From contig NEEC01000041.1 of NCBI GenBank assembly GCA_002189035.1, positions 1 to 64,000 of the forward strand: 64,000 bases of DNA. Reading direction: 5' to 3'. The translations under genes were made by a program, and so were the position numbers. Of this stretch, positions 24,721-38,560 are shown one piece after another (the first letter of the stretch is position 1; each line of letters opens with the position of its first letter). Below the pieces are notes generated by a model. The model made no database searches. It was not told the origin of the DNA and saw nothing but the letters and a program-made list of their open reading frames with translations. This DNA comes from Utricularia gibba (lineage: Eukaryota > Streptophyta > Magnoliopsida > Lamiales > Lentibulariaceae).

Positions 24721-27465
24721 TGATGAGTCATGTTGCACATAGCATACCGTTTCGAAGCTCGTTCCGAGCCGGTCTCTTTCGTGTTGAGAACTTGTTCGTT
24801 GCTCGAGATTGCCTTATATTAGCCGATGTGCAACGAAGTGGCCACACGTTCGCGACGATGCGACTCGTCGATGCGAATGTGATTTTCGGCATGCAAGACA
24901 TATGTATTTCATGGGACGATGTGCCGATGCCATGGGTGTGTCCCTAGCCACAACCTCATGGTGGCCTCGTGCACTCTTCGGTATCGAGTGGATATCTTGC
25001 AAATGATGTCATGTTGCACATGAAGCTCGAGCCACATGCTCGAAAGATTGCCTTATATTAGCCTTCGAAGTGGCCACAACGACGATGCGAACACCCGACT
25101 CGATGCGAATGTGATTTTCGGGTCCGTATGATGGGACGATGTGAAATTTGGATTTCGAGAATCATTTATATTAGATGGCTGGGTGTGTTACCACAACCAA
25201 TGTGCCCCAATGACTCTTCGGTATCGAGTGGATATCTTGCAAACATGTTGCACATAGCATACCGTTTCGAAGCTCGTTCCGAGCCGGTCTTCTTTCGTGT
25301 TGAGAACTTGTTCGTCCGAGGAGGCACAAATGCTCGAAAGATTGCCTTATATTAGCCTTCAGATGTGCAACGAAGTGGCCACCACGTTCGCGACGATGCG
25401 ACTCGGGACACCCGACTCGATGCGAATGTGATTTTCATGCAAGACCGGTGCTGATCTTTCCAAGGAATCGAGTGGATATCTTGCAAATGGTGATGAGTCA
25501 TGTTGCACATAGCATACCGTTTCGAAGCTCGTTCCGAGCCGGTCTTCTTTCGTGTTGAGAACTTGTTCGTCCGAGGAGGCACAAATGCTCGAAAGATTGC
25601 CTTATATTAGCCTTCAACGATGTGCAATGCGACTCGTCGATGCCACCACGTCGCGACGATGACTCGGGACACCGAGTCGATGCGAATGTGATTTTCGGCA
25701 TGCCGACATGTTTTGCATGGACGATGTGCTTCATCCATGAGGACTCTTCGATCGTGGATATCTTGCAAATGGTGATGAGTCATGTTGCACATAGCATACC
25801 GTTTCGAAGCTCGTTCCGAGCCGGTCTTCTTTCGTGTTGAGAACTTGTTCGTCCGAGGAGGCACAAATGCTCGAAAGATTGCCTTATATTAGCCTTGATG
25901 TGCAACGAAGTGGCCACCACGTTCGCGACGATGCGACTCGGGACACCCGACTCGATGCGAATGTGATTTTCGGCATGCAAGACATATGTATTTCATGGGA
26001 CGATGTGAAATTTTGGCGAGATGATCATTTAAGATGCCATGGGTGTGTCCCTAGCCACAACCTCATGGTGGCCTCGTGCACTCTTCGGTATCGAGTGGAT
26101 ATCTTGCAAATGGTGATGAGTCATGTTGCACATAGCATACCGTTTCGAAGCTCGTTCCGAGCCGGTCTTCTTTCGTGTTGAGAACTTGTTCGTCCGAGGA
26201 GGCACAAATGCTCGAAACTTTGCCTTATATTAGCCTTCGATGTGAGGAAGTGGCCACCACGTTCGCGAATGCGACTCGGGACACCCGACTCGATGCGAAT
26301 GTGATTTTCGGCATGCAAGACATATGTATTTCATGGGACGATGTGAATATTTGGATTTCGAGATGATCATTTAAGATGCCATGGGTGTGTCCCTAGCCAC
26401 AACCTCATGGTGGCCTCGTGCACTCTTCGGTATCGAGTGGATATCTTGCAAACATGTTGCACATAGCATACCGTTTCGAAGCTCGTTCCGAGCCGGTCTT
26501 CTTTCGTGTTGAGAACTTGTTCGTCCGAGGAGGCACAAATGCTCGAAAGATTGCCTTATATTAGCCTTAGATGTGCAACGAAGTGGCCACACGTTCGCGA
26601 CGATGCGACTCGGGACACCCGACTCGATGCGAATGTGATTTTCGGCATGCAAGACTATCATTTCGTGTGTCATGACGGTATCGAGTGGATGTTCGTCGAG
26701 TCGAGACATCATTTTGCCTTATATTAGCCTTATGTGCATGGGTGCGACGATGCGACTCGTATGCCACAACCGTGTCGGCCTCGTGACTCTTCGGTATCGA
26801 GTGGATATCTTGCAAACATGTTGGATGTTTCGAAGCTCGTTCCGAAGAACATGCTTTGCCTTATATTAGCCTTATGTTGTGTGCTCGTCGGCCACACCGG
26901 TCTGGATGCGTGTGTGGAATCGAGTGGATATCTTGCAAATGATGAGTGTTGCACATAGCATACCGTTTCGAAGCTCGTTCCGAGCCGGTCTTCTTTCGTG
27001 TTGAGAACTTGTTCGTCCGAGGAGGCACAAATGCTCGAAAGATTGCCTTATATTAGCCTTCAGATGTGCAACGAAGTGGCCACCACGTTCGCGACGATGC
27101 GACTCGGGACACCCGACTCGATGCGAATGTGATTTTCGGCATGCATCAACGATGCACCCATGATGAATCGTGTGCACATGTTGCGCATACCGTTTCGAAG
27201 CTCGTTCCGAGCCGGTCTTCTTTCGTGTTGAGAACTTGTTCGTCCGAGGAGGCACAAATGCTCGAAAGATTGCCTTATATTAGCCTTAGATGTGCATGTT
27301 CGCGACGATGCGAACAACATGCCACACATCGCGACGAGATGCGACTCGGGACTCATCGAGTGGATATCTTGCAAATGATGCCGATCAATATGCTTTGCCT
27401 TATATTAGGATGTTGGCGACGATGCGACTCGTCGATTGTCATGGACCGGTCTTGATGCCATGGGT
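24721..27465 (+). repeat. Degraded satellite zone 2
   Basis: Patchwork segments at 24,795-24,935, 25,012-25,250, 25,445-25,470, 25,612-25,762, 26,655-26,945, 27,143-27,188 and 27,296-27,460 alternate with fairly intact pieces (25,250-25,440, 25,770-26,210, 26,450-26,650, 26,945-27,140). The stretch 26,835-26,862 repeats a 28-bp rearranged junction also present near 16,945-16,972. Confidence 0.85.
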
Positions 27466-30400
27466 GTGTCCCTAGCCACAACCTCATGGTGGCCTCGTGC
27501 ACTCTTCGGTATCGAGTGGATATCTTGCAAATGGTGATGAGTCATGTTGCACATAGCATACCGTTTCGAAGCTCGTTCCGAGCCGGTCTTCTTTCGTGTT
27601 GAGAACTTGTTCGTCCGAGGAGGCACAAATGCTCGAAAGATTGCCTTATATTAGCCTTAAGATGTGCAACGAAGTGGCCACCACGTTCGCGACGATGCGA
27701 CTCGGGACACCCGACTCGATGCGAATGTGATTTTCGGCATGCAAGACATATGTATTTCATGGGACGATGTGAAATTTGGATTTCGAGATGATCATTTAAG
27801 ATGCCATGGGTGTGTCCCTAGCCACAACCTCATGGTGGCCTCGTGCACTCTTCGGTATCGAGTGGATATCTTGCAAATGGTGATGAGTCATGTTGCACAT
27901 AGCATACCGTTTCGAAGCTCGTTCCGAGCCGGTCTCTTTCGTGTTGAGAACTTGTTCGTCCGAGGAGGCACAAATGCTCGAAAGATTGCCTTATATTAGC
28001 CTTAGATGTGCAACGAAGTGGCCACACGTTCGCGACGATGCGACTCGGGACACCCGACTCGATGCGAATGTGATTTTCGGCATGCAAGACATATGTATTT
28101 CATGGGACGATGTGAATATTTGGATTTCGAGATGATCATTTAAGATGCCATGGGTGTGTCCCTAGCCACAACCTCATGGTGGCCTCGTGCACTCTTCGGT
28201 ATCGAGTGGATATCTTGCAAATGGTGATGAGTCATGTTGCACATAGCATACCGTTTCGAAGCTCGTTCCGAGCCGGTCTTCTTTCGTGTTGAGAACTTGT
28301 TCGTCCGAGGAGGCACAAATGCTCGAAAGATTGCCTTATATTAGCCTTAAGATGTGCAACGAAGTGGCCACACGTTCGCGACGATGCGACTCGGGACACC
28401 CGACTCGATGCGAATGTGATTTTCGGCATGCAAGACATATGTATTTCATGGGACGATGTGAAATTTGGATTTCGAGATGATCATTTAAGATGCCATGGGT
28501 GTGTCCCTAGCCACAACCTCATGGTGGCCTCGTGCACTCTTCGGTATCGAGTGGATATCTTGCAAATGGTGATGAGTCATGTTGCACATAGCATACCGTT
28601 TCGAAGCTCGTTCCGAGCCGGTCTTCTTTCGTGTTGAGAACTTGTTCGTCCGAGGAGGCACAAATGCTCGAAAGATTGCCTTATATTAGCCTTCAGATGT
28701 GCAACGAAGTGGCCACCACGTTCGCGACGATGCGACTCGGGACACCCGACTCGATGCGAATGTGATTTTCGGCATGCAAGACATATGTATTTCATGGGAC
28801 GATGTGAAATTTGGATTTCGAGATGATCATTTAAGATGCCATGGGTGTGTCCCTAGCCACAACCTCATGGTGGCCTCGTGCACTCTTCGGTATCGAGTGG
28901 ATATCTTGCAAACGGTGATGAGTCATGTTGCACATAGCATACCGTTTCGAAGCTCGTTCCGAGCCGGTCTTCTTTCGTGTTGAGAACTTGTTCGTCGAGG
29001 AGGCACAAATGCTCGAAAGATTGCCTTATATTAGCCTTAAGATGTGCAACGAAGTGGCCACCACGTTCGCGACGATGCGACTCGGGACACCCGACTCGAT
29101 GCGAATGTGATTTTCGGCATGCAAGACATATGTATTTCATGGGACGATGTGAATATTTGGATTTCGAGATGATCATTTAAGATGCCATGGGTGTGTCCCT
29201 AGCCACAACCTCATGGTGGCCTCGTGCACTCTTCGGTATCGAGTGGATATCTTGCAAATGGTGATGAGTCATGTTGCACATAGCATACCGTTTCGAAGCT
29301 CGTTCCGAGCCGGTCTTCTTTCGTGTTGAGAACTTGTTCGTCCGAGGAGGCACAAATGCTCGAAAGATTGCCTTATATTAGCCTTCAGATGTGCAACGAA
29401 GTGGCCACCACGTTCGCGACGATGCGACTCGGGACACCCGACTCGATGCGAATGTGATTTTCGGCATGCAAGACATATGTATTTCATGGGACGATGTGAA
29501 TATTTGGATTTCGAGATGATCATTTAAGATGCCATGGGTGTGTCCCTAGCCACAACCTCATGGTGGCCTCGTGCACTCTTCGGTATCGAGTGGATATCTT
29601 GCAAATGGTGATGAGTCATGTTGCACATAGCATACCGTTTCGAAGCTCGTTCCGAGCCGGTCTTCTTTCGTGTTGAGAACTTGTTCGTCCGAGGAGGCAC
29701 AAATGCTCGAAAGATTGCCTTATATTAGCCTTAAGATGTGCAACGAAGTGGCCACCACGTTCGCGACGATGCGACTCGGGACACCCGACTCGATGCGAAT
29801 GTGATTTTCGGCATGCAAGACATATGTATTTCATGGGACGATGTGAAATTTGGATTTCGAGATGATCATTTAAGATGCCATGGGTGTGTCCCTAGCCACA
29901 ACCTCATGGTGGCCTCGTGCACTCTTCGGTATCGAGTGGATATCTTGCAAATGGTGATGAGTCATGTTGCACATAGCATACCGTTTCGAAGCTCGTTCCG
30001 AGCCGGTCTTCTTTCGTGTTGAGAACTTGTTCGTCCGAGGAGGCACAAATGCTCGAAAGATTGCCTTATATTAGCCTTAGATGTGCAACGAAGTGGCCAC
30101 CACGTTCGCGACGATGCGACTCGGGACACCCGACTCGATGCGAATGTGATTTTCGGCATGCAAGACATATGTATTTCATGGGACGATGTGAAATTTGGAT
30201 TTCGAGATGATCATTTAAGATGCCATGGGTGTGTCCCTAGCCACAACCTCATGGTGGCCTCGTGCACTCTTCGGTATCGAGTGGATATCTTGCAAATGGT
30301 GATGAGTCATGTTGCACATAGCATACCGTTTCGAAGCTCGTTCCGAGCCGGTCTTCTTTCGTGTTGAGAACTTGTTCGTCCGAGGAGGCACAAATGCTCG

Positions 30401-31185
30401 AAAGATTGCCTTATATTAGCCTTAGATGTGCAACGAAGTGGCCACCACGTTCGCGACGATGCGACTCGGGACACCCGACTCGATGCGAATGTGATTTTCG
30501 GCATGCAAGACATATGTATTTCATGGGACGATGTGAAATTTGGATTTCGAGATGATCATTTAAGATGCCATGGGTGTGTCCCTAGCCACAACCTCATGGT
30601 GGCCTCGTGCACTCTTCGGTATCGAGTGGATATCTTGCAAATGGTGATGAGTCATGTTGCACATAGCATACCGTTTCGAAGCTCGTTCCGAGCCGGTCTT
30701 CTTTCGTGTTGAGAACTTGTTCGTCCGAGGAGGCACAAATGCTCGAAAGATTGCCTTATATTAGCCTTAAGATGTGCAACGAAGTGGCCACCACGTTCGC
30801 GACGATGCGACTCGGGACACCCGACTCGATGCGAATGTGATTTTCGGCATGCAAGACATATGTATTTCATGGGACGATGTGAATATTTGGATTTCGAGAT
30901 GATCATTTAAGATGCCATGGTGTGTCCCTAGCCACAACCTCATGGTGGCCTCGTGCACTCTTCGGTATCGAGTGGATATCTTGCAAATGGTGATGAGTCA
31001 TGTTGCACATAGCATACCGTTTCGAAGCTCGTTCCGAGCCGGTCTTCTTTCGTGTTGAGAACTTGTTCGTCCGAGGGGCACAAATGCTCGAAAGATTGCC
31101 TTATATTAGCCTTAAGATGTGCAACGAAGTGGCCACCACGTTCGCGACGATGCGACTCGGGACACCCGACTCGATGCGAATGTGA
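27466..31185 (+). repeat. Satellite block 7: very regular monomers
   Basis: About eleven units at 345-347 bp spacing. Two successive copies near 29,951-30,640 appear identical at 345 bp. Variants CCTTAAG, CCTTAG, GAATATTT and GGTCTCTTTCG are distributed unit by unit without a simple period that I can see. Confidence 0.92.
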
Positions 31186-32535
31186 TTTTGGCATGGACAT
31201 ATGCAACGACATATGTGCCATTGTGTCATGGGACGATCGTGGATATCTTGCAAATGGTGATGAGTCATGTTGCACATAGCATACCGTTTCGAAGCTCGTT
31301 CCGAGCCGGTCTTCTTTCGTGTTGAGAACTTGTTCGTCCGAGGAGGCACAAATGCTCGAAAGATTGCCTTATATTAGCCTTAGATGTGCAACGAAGTGGC
31401 CACACGTTCGCGACGATGCGACTCGGGACACCGACTCGATGCGAATGTGATTTTCGGCATGCAAGACTATGTGGCCTCGTGCATTTCATCGGGACGCATG
31501 TGAATATTGTTGGATATCCTTGATGTCGACATGATGATCATTTTGCCTTATATTAGCCTTAGATGTGCAACGAAGTGGCCACCACGTTCGCGACGATGCG
31601 ACTCGGGACACCCGACTCGATGCGAATGTGATTTTCGGCATGCAAGACCTGGGACATGTGTGGCCTCGGGTGTGTCAGCTCATGGTGGCGTGTATCGAGT
31701 GGATATCTTGCAAATGGTGATGAGTCATGTTGCACATAGCATACCGTTTCGAAGCTCGTTCCGAGCCGGTCTCTTTCGTGTTGAGAACTTGTTCGTCCGA
31801 GAGCAGGCACAGAATGCTCGACATAGATTGCCTGATATATTAGCCTTAAGATGTGCAACATGTTGCACAGTGGCTCACACGTTCGCCGAGCGATTGCGAC
31901 TGCGGGACATGCCCGACTCGATGCGAATGTGATTTTCGGCATGCAAGACATATGTATTTCATGGGACGATGTGAATATTTGAGATGTTGCGAGATCGATC
32001 TTCGTATTGTAGGCAGATGCCATAGCGGTGTGTTCGCCGTCCGAGGACACACTCGAACCTGCCTTATGGTGGCCTTCGTGCACTCTTCGGTATCGAGTGG
32101 ATATCTTGCAAATGGTGATGAGTCATGTTGCACATAGCATACCGTTTCGAAGCTCGTTCCGAGCCGGTCTTCTTTCGTGTTGAGAACTTGTTCGTCCGAG
32201 GAGGCACAAATGCTCGAAAGATTGCCTTATATTAGCCTTCAAGATGTGCAACGAAGTGGCCACCACGTTCGCGACGATGCGACTCGGGACACCCGACTCG
32301 ATGCGAATGTGATTTTTGGCATGCAAGACATATGTATTTCATGGACGATTTCGAGATGTGAATATTTGGATTTCGATGATGGATCATGGTTAATGATGCC
32401 ATGGGTGTGTTGCCCATAGCCAGCAGACCGTCCATGCGACGATGCGCCTCGATGCACTCTTCGGTATCGAGTGGATGCATCTTGCAATCGAGTGGATGCA
32501 GGTCATGTTGCACATAGCATAGCCGTTTCGAAGCT
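31186..32535 (+). repeat. Degraded satellite zone 3
   Basis: Patchworks at 31,188-31,240, 31,466-31,550, 31,650-31,695, 31,800-31,915, 31,980-32,080 and 32,343-32,525. It includes a 14-bp direct duplication, ATCGAGTGGATGCA at 32,466-32,479 and 32,487-32,500. Fragments of normal unit (31,240-31,465, 31,550-31,648, 32,080-32,342) lie between. Confidence 0.85.
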
Positions 32536-35500
32536 CGTTCCGAGCCGGTCTTCTTTCGTGTTGAGAACTTGTTCGTCCGAGGAGGCACAAATGCTCGAAA
32601 GATTGCCTTATATTAGCCTTATATTAGCCTTCAGATGTGCAACGAAGTGGCCACCACGTTCGCGACGATGCGACTCGGACACCGACTCGATGCGAATGTG
32701 ATTTTCGGCATGCAAGACATATGTATTTCATGGGACGATGTGAAATTTGGATTTCGAGATGATCATTTAAGATGCCATGGGTGTGTCCCTAGCCACAACC
32801 TCATGGTGGCCTCGTGCACTCTTCGGTATCGAGTGGATATCTTGCAAACGGTGATGAGTCATGTTGCACATATCATACCGTTTCGAAGCTCGTTCCGAGC
32901 CGGTCTTCTTTCGTGTTGAGAACTTGTTCGTCCGAGGAGGCACAAATGCTCGAAAGATTGCCTTATATTAGCCTTAGATGTGCAACGAAGTGGCCACCAC
33001 GTTCGCGACGATGCGACTCGGGACACCGACTCGATGCGAATGTGATTTTCGGCATGCAAGACATATGTATTTCATGGGACGATGTGAATATTTGGATTTC
33101 GAGATGATCATTTAAGATGCCATGGGTGTGTCCCTAGCCACAACCTCATGGTGGCCTCGTGCACTCTTCGGTATCGAGTGGATATCTTGCAAATGGTGAT
33201 GAGTCATGTTGCACATAGCATACCGTTTCGAAGCTCGTTCCGAGCCGGTCTCTTTCGTGTTGAGAACTTGTTCGTCCGAGGAGGCACAAATGCTCGAAAG
33301 ATTGCCTTATATTAGCCAGATGTGCAACGAAGTGGCCACCACGTTCGCGACGATGCGACTCGGGACACCCGACTCGATGCGAATGTGATTTTCGGCATGC
33401 AAGACATATGTATTTCATGGGACGATGTGAATATTTGGATTTCGAGATGATCATTTAAGATGCCATGGGGTGTGTCCCTAGCCACAACCTCATGGTGGCC
33501 TCGTGCACTCTTCGGTATCGAGTGGATATCTTGCAAATGGTGATGAGTCATGTTGCACATAGCATACCGTTTCGAAGCTCGTTCCGAGCCGGTCTTCTTT
33601 CGTGTTGAGAACTTGTTCGTCCGAGGAGGCACAAATGCTCGAAAGATTGCCTTATATTAGCCTTAAGATGTGCAACGAAGTGGCCACACGTTCGCGACGA
33701 TGCGACTCGGGACACCCGACTCGATGCGAATGTGATTTTCGGCATGCAAGACATATGTATTTCATGGGACGATGTGAATATTTGGATTTCGAGATGATCA
33801 TTTAAGATGCCATGGGTGTGTCCCTAGCCACAACCTCATGGTGGCCTCGTGCACTCTTCGGTATCGAGTGGATATCTTGCAAACGGTGATGAGTCATGTT
33901 GCACATATCATACCGTTTCGAAGCTCGTTCCGAGCCGGTCTTCTTTCGTGTTGAGAACTTGTTCGTCCGAGGAGGCACAAATGCTCGAAAGATTGCCTTA
34001 TATTAGCCTTAAGATGTGCAACGAAGTGGCCACCACGTTCGCGACGATGCGACTCGGGACACCGACTCGATGCGAATGTGATTTTCGGCATGCAAGACAT
34101 ATGTATTTCATGGGACGATGTGAATATTTGGATTTCGAGATGATCATTTAAGATGCCATGGGTGTGTCCCTAGCCACAACCTCATGGTGGCCTCGTGCAC
34201 TCTTCGGTATCGAGTGGATATCTTGCAAATGGTGATGAGTCATGTTGCACATAGCATACCGTTTCGAAGCTCGTTCCGAGCCGGTCTCTTTCGTGTTGAG
34301 AACTTGTTCGTCCGAGGAGGCACAAATGCTCGAAAGATTGCCTTATATTAGCCATGTGCAACGAAGTGCCACACGTTCGCGACGATGCGACTCGGGACAC
34401 CGACTCGATGCGAATGTGATTTTCGGCATGCAAGACATATGTATTTCATGGGGATGTGAATATTTGGATTTCGAGATGATCATTTAAGATGCCATGGGTG
34501 TGTCCCTAGCCACAACCTCATGGTGGCTCGTGCACTCTTCGGTATCGAGTGGATATCTTGCAAATGGTGATGAGTCATGTTGCACATAGCATACCGTTTC
34601 GAAGCTCGTTCCGAGCCGGGTTCTTTCGTGTTGAGAACTTGTTCGTCCGAGGAGGCACAAATGCTCGAAAGATTGCCTTATATTAGCCTTAAGATGTGCA
34701 ACGAAGTGGCCACCACGTTCGCGACGATGCGACTCGGGACACCCGACTCGATGCGAATGTGATTTTCGGCATGCAAGACATATGTATTTCATGGGACGAT
34801 GTGAATATTTGGATTTCGAGATGATCATTTAAGATGCCATGGGTGTGTCCCTAGCCACAACCTCATGGTGGCCTCGTGCACTCTTCGGTATCGAGTGGAT
34901 ATCTTGCAAATGGTGATGAGTCATGTTGCACATAGCATACCGTTTCGAAGCTCGTTCCGAGCCGGTCTCTTTCGTGTTGAGAACTTGTTCGTCCGAGGAG
35001 GCACAAATGCTCGAAAGATTGCCTTATATTAGCCTTAAGATGTGCAACGAAGTGGCCACCACGTTCGCGACGATGCGACTCGGGACACCGACTCGATGCG
35101 AATGTGATTTTCGGCATGCAAGACATATGTATTTCATGGACGATGTGAAATTTGGATTTCGAGATGATCATTTAAGATGCCATGGGGTGTGTCCCTAGCC
35201 ACAACCTCATGGTGGCCTCGTGCACTCTTCGGTATCGAGTGGATATCTTGCAAACGGTGATGAGTCATGTTGCACATATCATACCGTTTCGAAGCTCGTT
35301 CCGAGCCGGTCTTCTTTCGTGTTGAGAACTTGTTCGTCCGAGGAGGCACAAATGCTCGAAAGATTGCCTTATATTAGCCTTAGATGTGCAACGAAGTGGC
35401 CACCACGTTCGCGACGATGCGACTCGGGACACCGACTCGATGCGAATGTGATTTTCGGCATGCAAGACATATGTATTTCATGGGACGATGTGAATATTTG

Positions 35501-38500
35501 GATTTCGAGATGATCATTTAAGATGCCATGGGTGTGTCCCTAGCCACAACCTCATGGTGGCCTCGTGCACTCTTCGGTATCGAGTGGATATCTTGCAAAT
35601 GGTGATGAGTCATGTTGCACATAGCATACCGTTTCGAAGCTCGTTCCGAGCCGGTCTTCTTTCGTGTTGAGAACTTGTTCGTCCGAGGAGGCACAAATGC
35701 TCGAAAGATTGCCTTATATTAGCCGCAACGAAGTGGCCACACGTTCGCGACGATGCGACTCGGGACACCGACTCGATGCGAATGTGATTTTCGGCATGCA
35801 AGACATATGTATTTCATGGGACGATGTGAAATTTGGATTTCGAGATGATCATTTAAGATGCCATGGGTGTGTCCCTAGCCACAACCTCATGGCCTCGTGC
35901 ACTCTTCGGTATCGAGTGGATATCTTGCAAATGGTGATGAGTCATGTTGCACATAGCATACCGTTTCGAAGCTCGTTCCGAGCCGGTCTTCTTTCGTGTT
36001 GAGAACTTGTTCGTCCGAGGAGGCACAAATGCTCGAAAGATTGCCTTATATTAGCCTTAAGATGTGCAACGAAGTGGCCCACCACGTTCGCGACGATGCG
36101 ACTCGGGACACCGACTCGATGCGAATGTGATTTTCGGCATGCAAGACATATGTATTTCATGGACGATGTGAATATTTGGATTTCGAGATGATCATTTAAG
36201 ATGCCATGGGTGTGTCCCTAGCCACAACCTCATGGTGGCCTCGTGCACTCTTCGGTATCGAGTGGATATCTTGCAAATGGTGATGAGTCATGTTGCACAT
36301 AGCATACCGTTTCGAAGCTCGTTCCGAGCCGGTCTCTTTCGTGTTGAGAACTTGTTCGTCCGAGGAGGCACAAATGCTCGAAAGATTGCCTTATATTAGC
36401 CTTAGATGTGCAACGAAGTGGCCACCACGTTCGCGACGATGCGACTCGGGACACCCGACTCGATGCGAATGTGATTTTCGGCATGCAAGACATATGTATT
36501 TCATGGGACGATGTGAATATTTGGATTTCGAGATGATCATTTAAGATGCCATGGGTGTGTCCCTAGCCACAACCTCATGGTGGCCTCGTGCACTCTTCGG
36601 TATCGAGTGGATATCTTGCAAAAACGGTGATGAGTCATGTTGCACATATCATACCGTTTCGAAGCTCGTTCCGAGCCGGTCTTCTTTCGTGTTGAGAACT
36701 TGTTCGTCCGAGGAGGCACAAATGCTCGAAGATTGCCTTATATTAGCCTTCAGATGTGCAACGAAGTGGCCACCACGTTCGCGACGATGCGACTCGGGAC
36801 ACCGACTCGATGCGAATGTGATTTTCGGCATGCAAGACATATGTATTTCATGGACGATGTGAATATTTGGATTTCGAGATGATCATTTAAGATGCCATGG
36901 GTGTGTCCCTAGCCACAACCTCATGGTGGCCTCGTGCACTCTTCGGTATCGAGTGGATATCTTGCAAACGGTGATGAGTCATGTTGCACATATCATACCG
37001 TTTCGAAGCTCGTTCCGAGCCGGTCTTCTTTCGTGTTGAGAACTTGTTCGTCCGAGGAGGCACAAATGCTCGAAAGATTGCCTTATATTAGCCTTAAGAT
37101 GTGCAACGAAGTGGCCACCACGTTCGCGACGATGCGACTCGGGACACCGACTCGATGCGAATGTGATTTTCGGCATGCAAGACATATGTATTTCATGGGA
37201 CGATGTGAATATTTGGATTTCGAGATGATCATTTAAGATGCCATGGGTGTGTCCCTAGCCACAACCTCATGGTGGCCTCGTGCACTCTTCGGTATCGAGT
37301 GGATATCTTGCAAATGGTGATGAGTCATGTTGCACATATCATACCGTTTCGAAGCTCGTTCCGAGCCGGTCTCTTTCGTGTTGAGAACTTGTTCGTCCGA
37401 GGAGGCACAAATGCTCGAAAGATTGCCTTATATTAGCCTTAAGATGTGCAACGAAGTGCCACCACGTTCGCGACGATGCGACTCGGGACACCCGACTCGA
37501 TGCGAATGTGATTTTCGGCATGCAAGACATATGTATTTCATGGGACGATGTGAATTTGGATTTCGAGATGATCATTTAAGATGCCATGGGTGTGTCCCTA
37601 GCCACAACCTCATGGTGGCCTCGTGCACTCTTCGGTATCGAGTGGATATCTTGCAAATGGTGATGAGTCATGTTGCACATAGCATACCGTTTCGAAGCTC
37701 GTTCCGAGCCGGTCTCTTTCGTGTTGAGAACTTGTTCGTCCGAGGAGCACAAATGCTCGAAAGATTGCCTTATATTAGCCTTAAGATGTGCAACGAAGTG
37801 GCCACACGTTCGCGACGATGCGACTCGGGACACCCGACTCGATGCGAATGTGATTTTCGGCATGCAAGACATATGTATTTCATGGGACGATGTGAATATT
37901 TGGATTTCGAGATGATCATTTAAGATGCCATGGGTGTGTCCCTAGCCACAACCTCATGGTGGCCTCGTGCACTCTTCGGTATCGAGTGGATATCTTGCAA
38001 ACGGTGATGAGTCATGTTGCACATATCATACCGTTTCGAAGCTCGTTCCGAGCCGGTCTCTTTCGTTTGAGAACTTGTTCGTCCGAGGAGGCACAAATGC
38101 TCGAAAGATTGCCTTATATTAGCCTTAAGATGTGCAACGAAGTGGCCACCACGTTCGCGACGATGCGACTCGGACACCCGACTCGATGCGAATGTGATTT
38201 TCGGCATGCAAGACATATGTATTTCATGGACGATGTGAATATTTGGATTTCGAGATGATCATTTAAGATGCCATGGTGTGTCCCTAGCCACAACCTCATG
38301 GTGGCCTCGTGCACTCTTCGGTATCGAGTGGATATCTTGCAAATGGTGATGAGTCATGTTGCACATAGCATACCGTTTCGAAGCTCGTTCCGAGCCGGTC
38401 TCTTTCGTGTTGAGAACTTGTTCGTCCGAGGAGGCACAAATGCTCGAAAGATTGCCTTATATTAGCCTTCAGATGTGCAACGAAGTGGCCACACGTTCGC

Positions 38501-38560
38501 GACGATGCGACTCGGGACACCCGACTCGATGCGAATGTGATTTTTGGCATGCAAGACATA
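32536..38560 (+). repeat. Satellite block 8: GAATATTT/CCTTAAG-rich monomers
   Basis: About seventeen regular units. Most carry GTGAATATTTGG instead of GTGAAATTTGG (33,087 to 38,238), and many carry CCTTAAGATG instead of CCTTCAGATG and GGTCTCTTTCG instead of GGTCTTCTTTCG. This combination is uncommon in the next block, so the block is a locally homogenised variant. Confidence 0.88.
32608..32629 (+). repeat. 11-bp tandem duplication inside conserved core
   Basis: TTATATTAGCC occurs twice in a row, directly after GATTGCC, where the normal unit has one copy. This is a slippage-type duplication of the most conserved core and the only such duplication I noticed. Confidence 0.9.
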
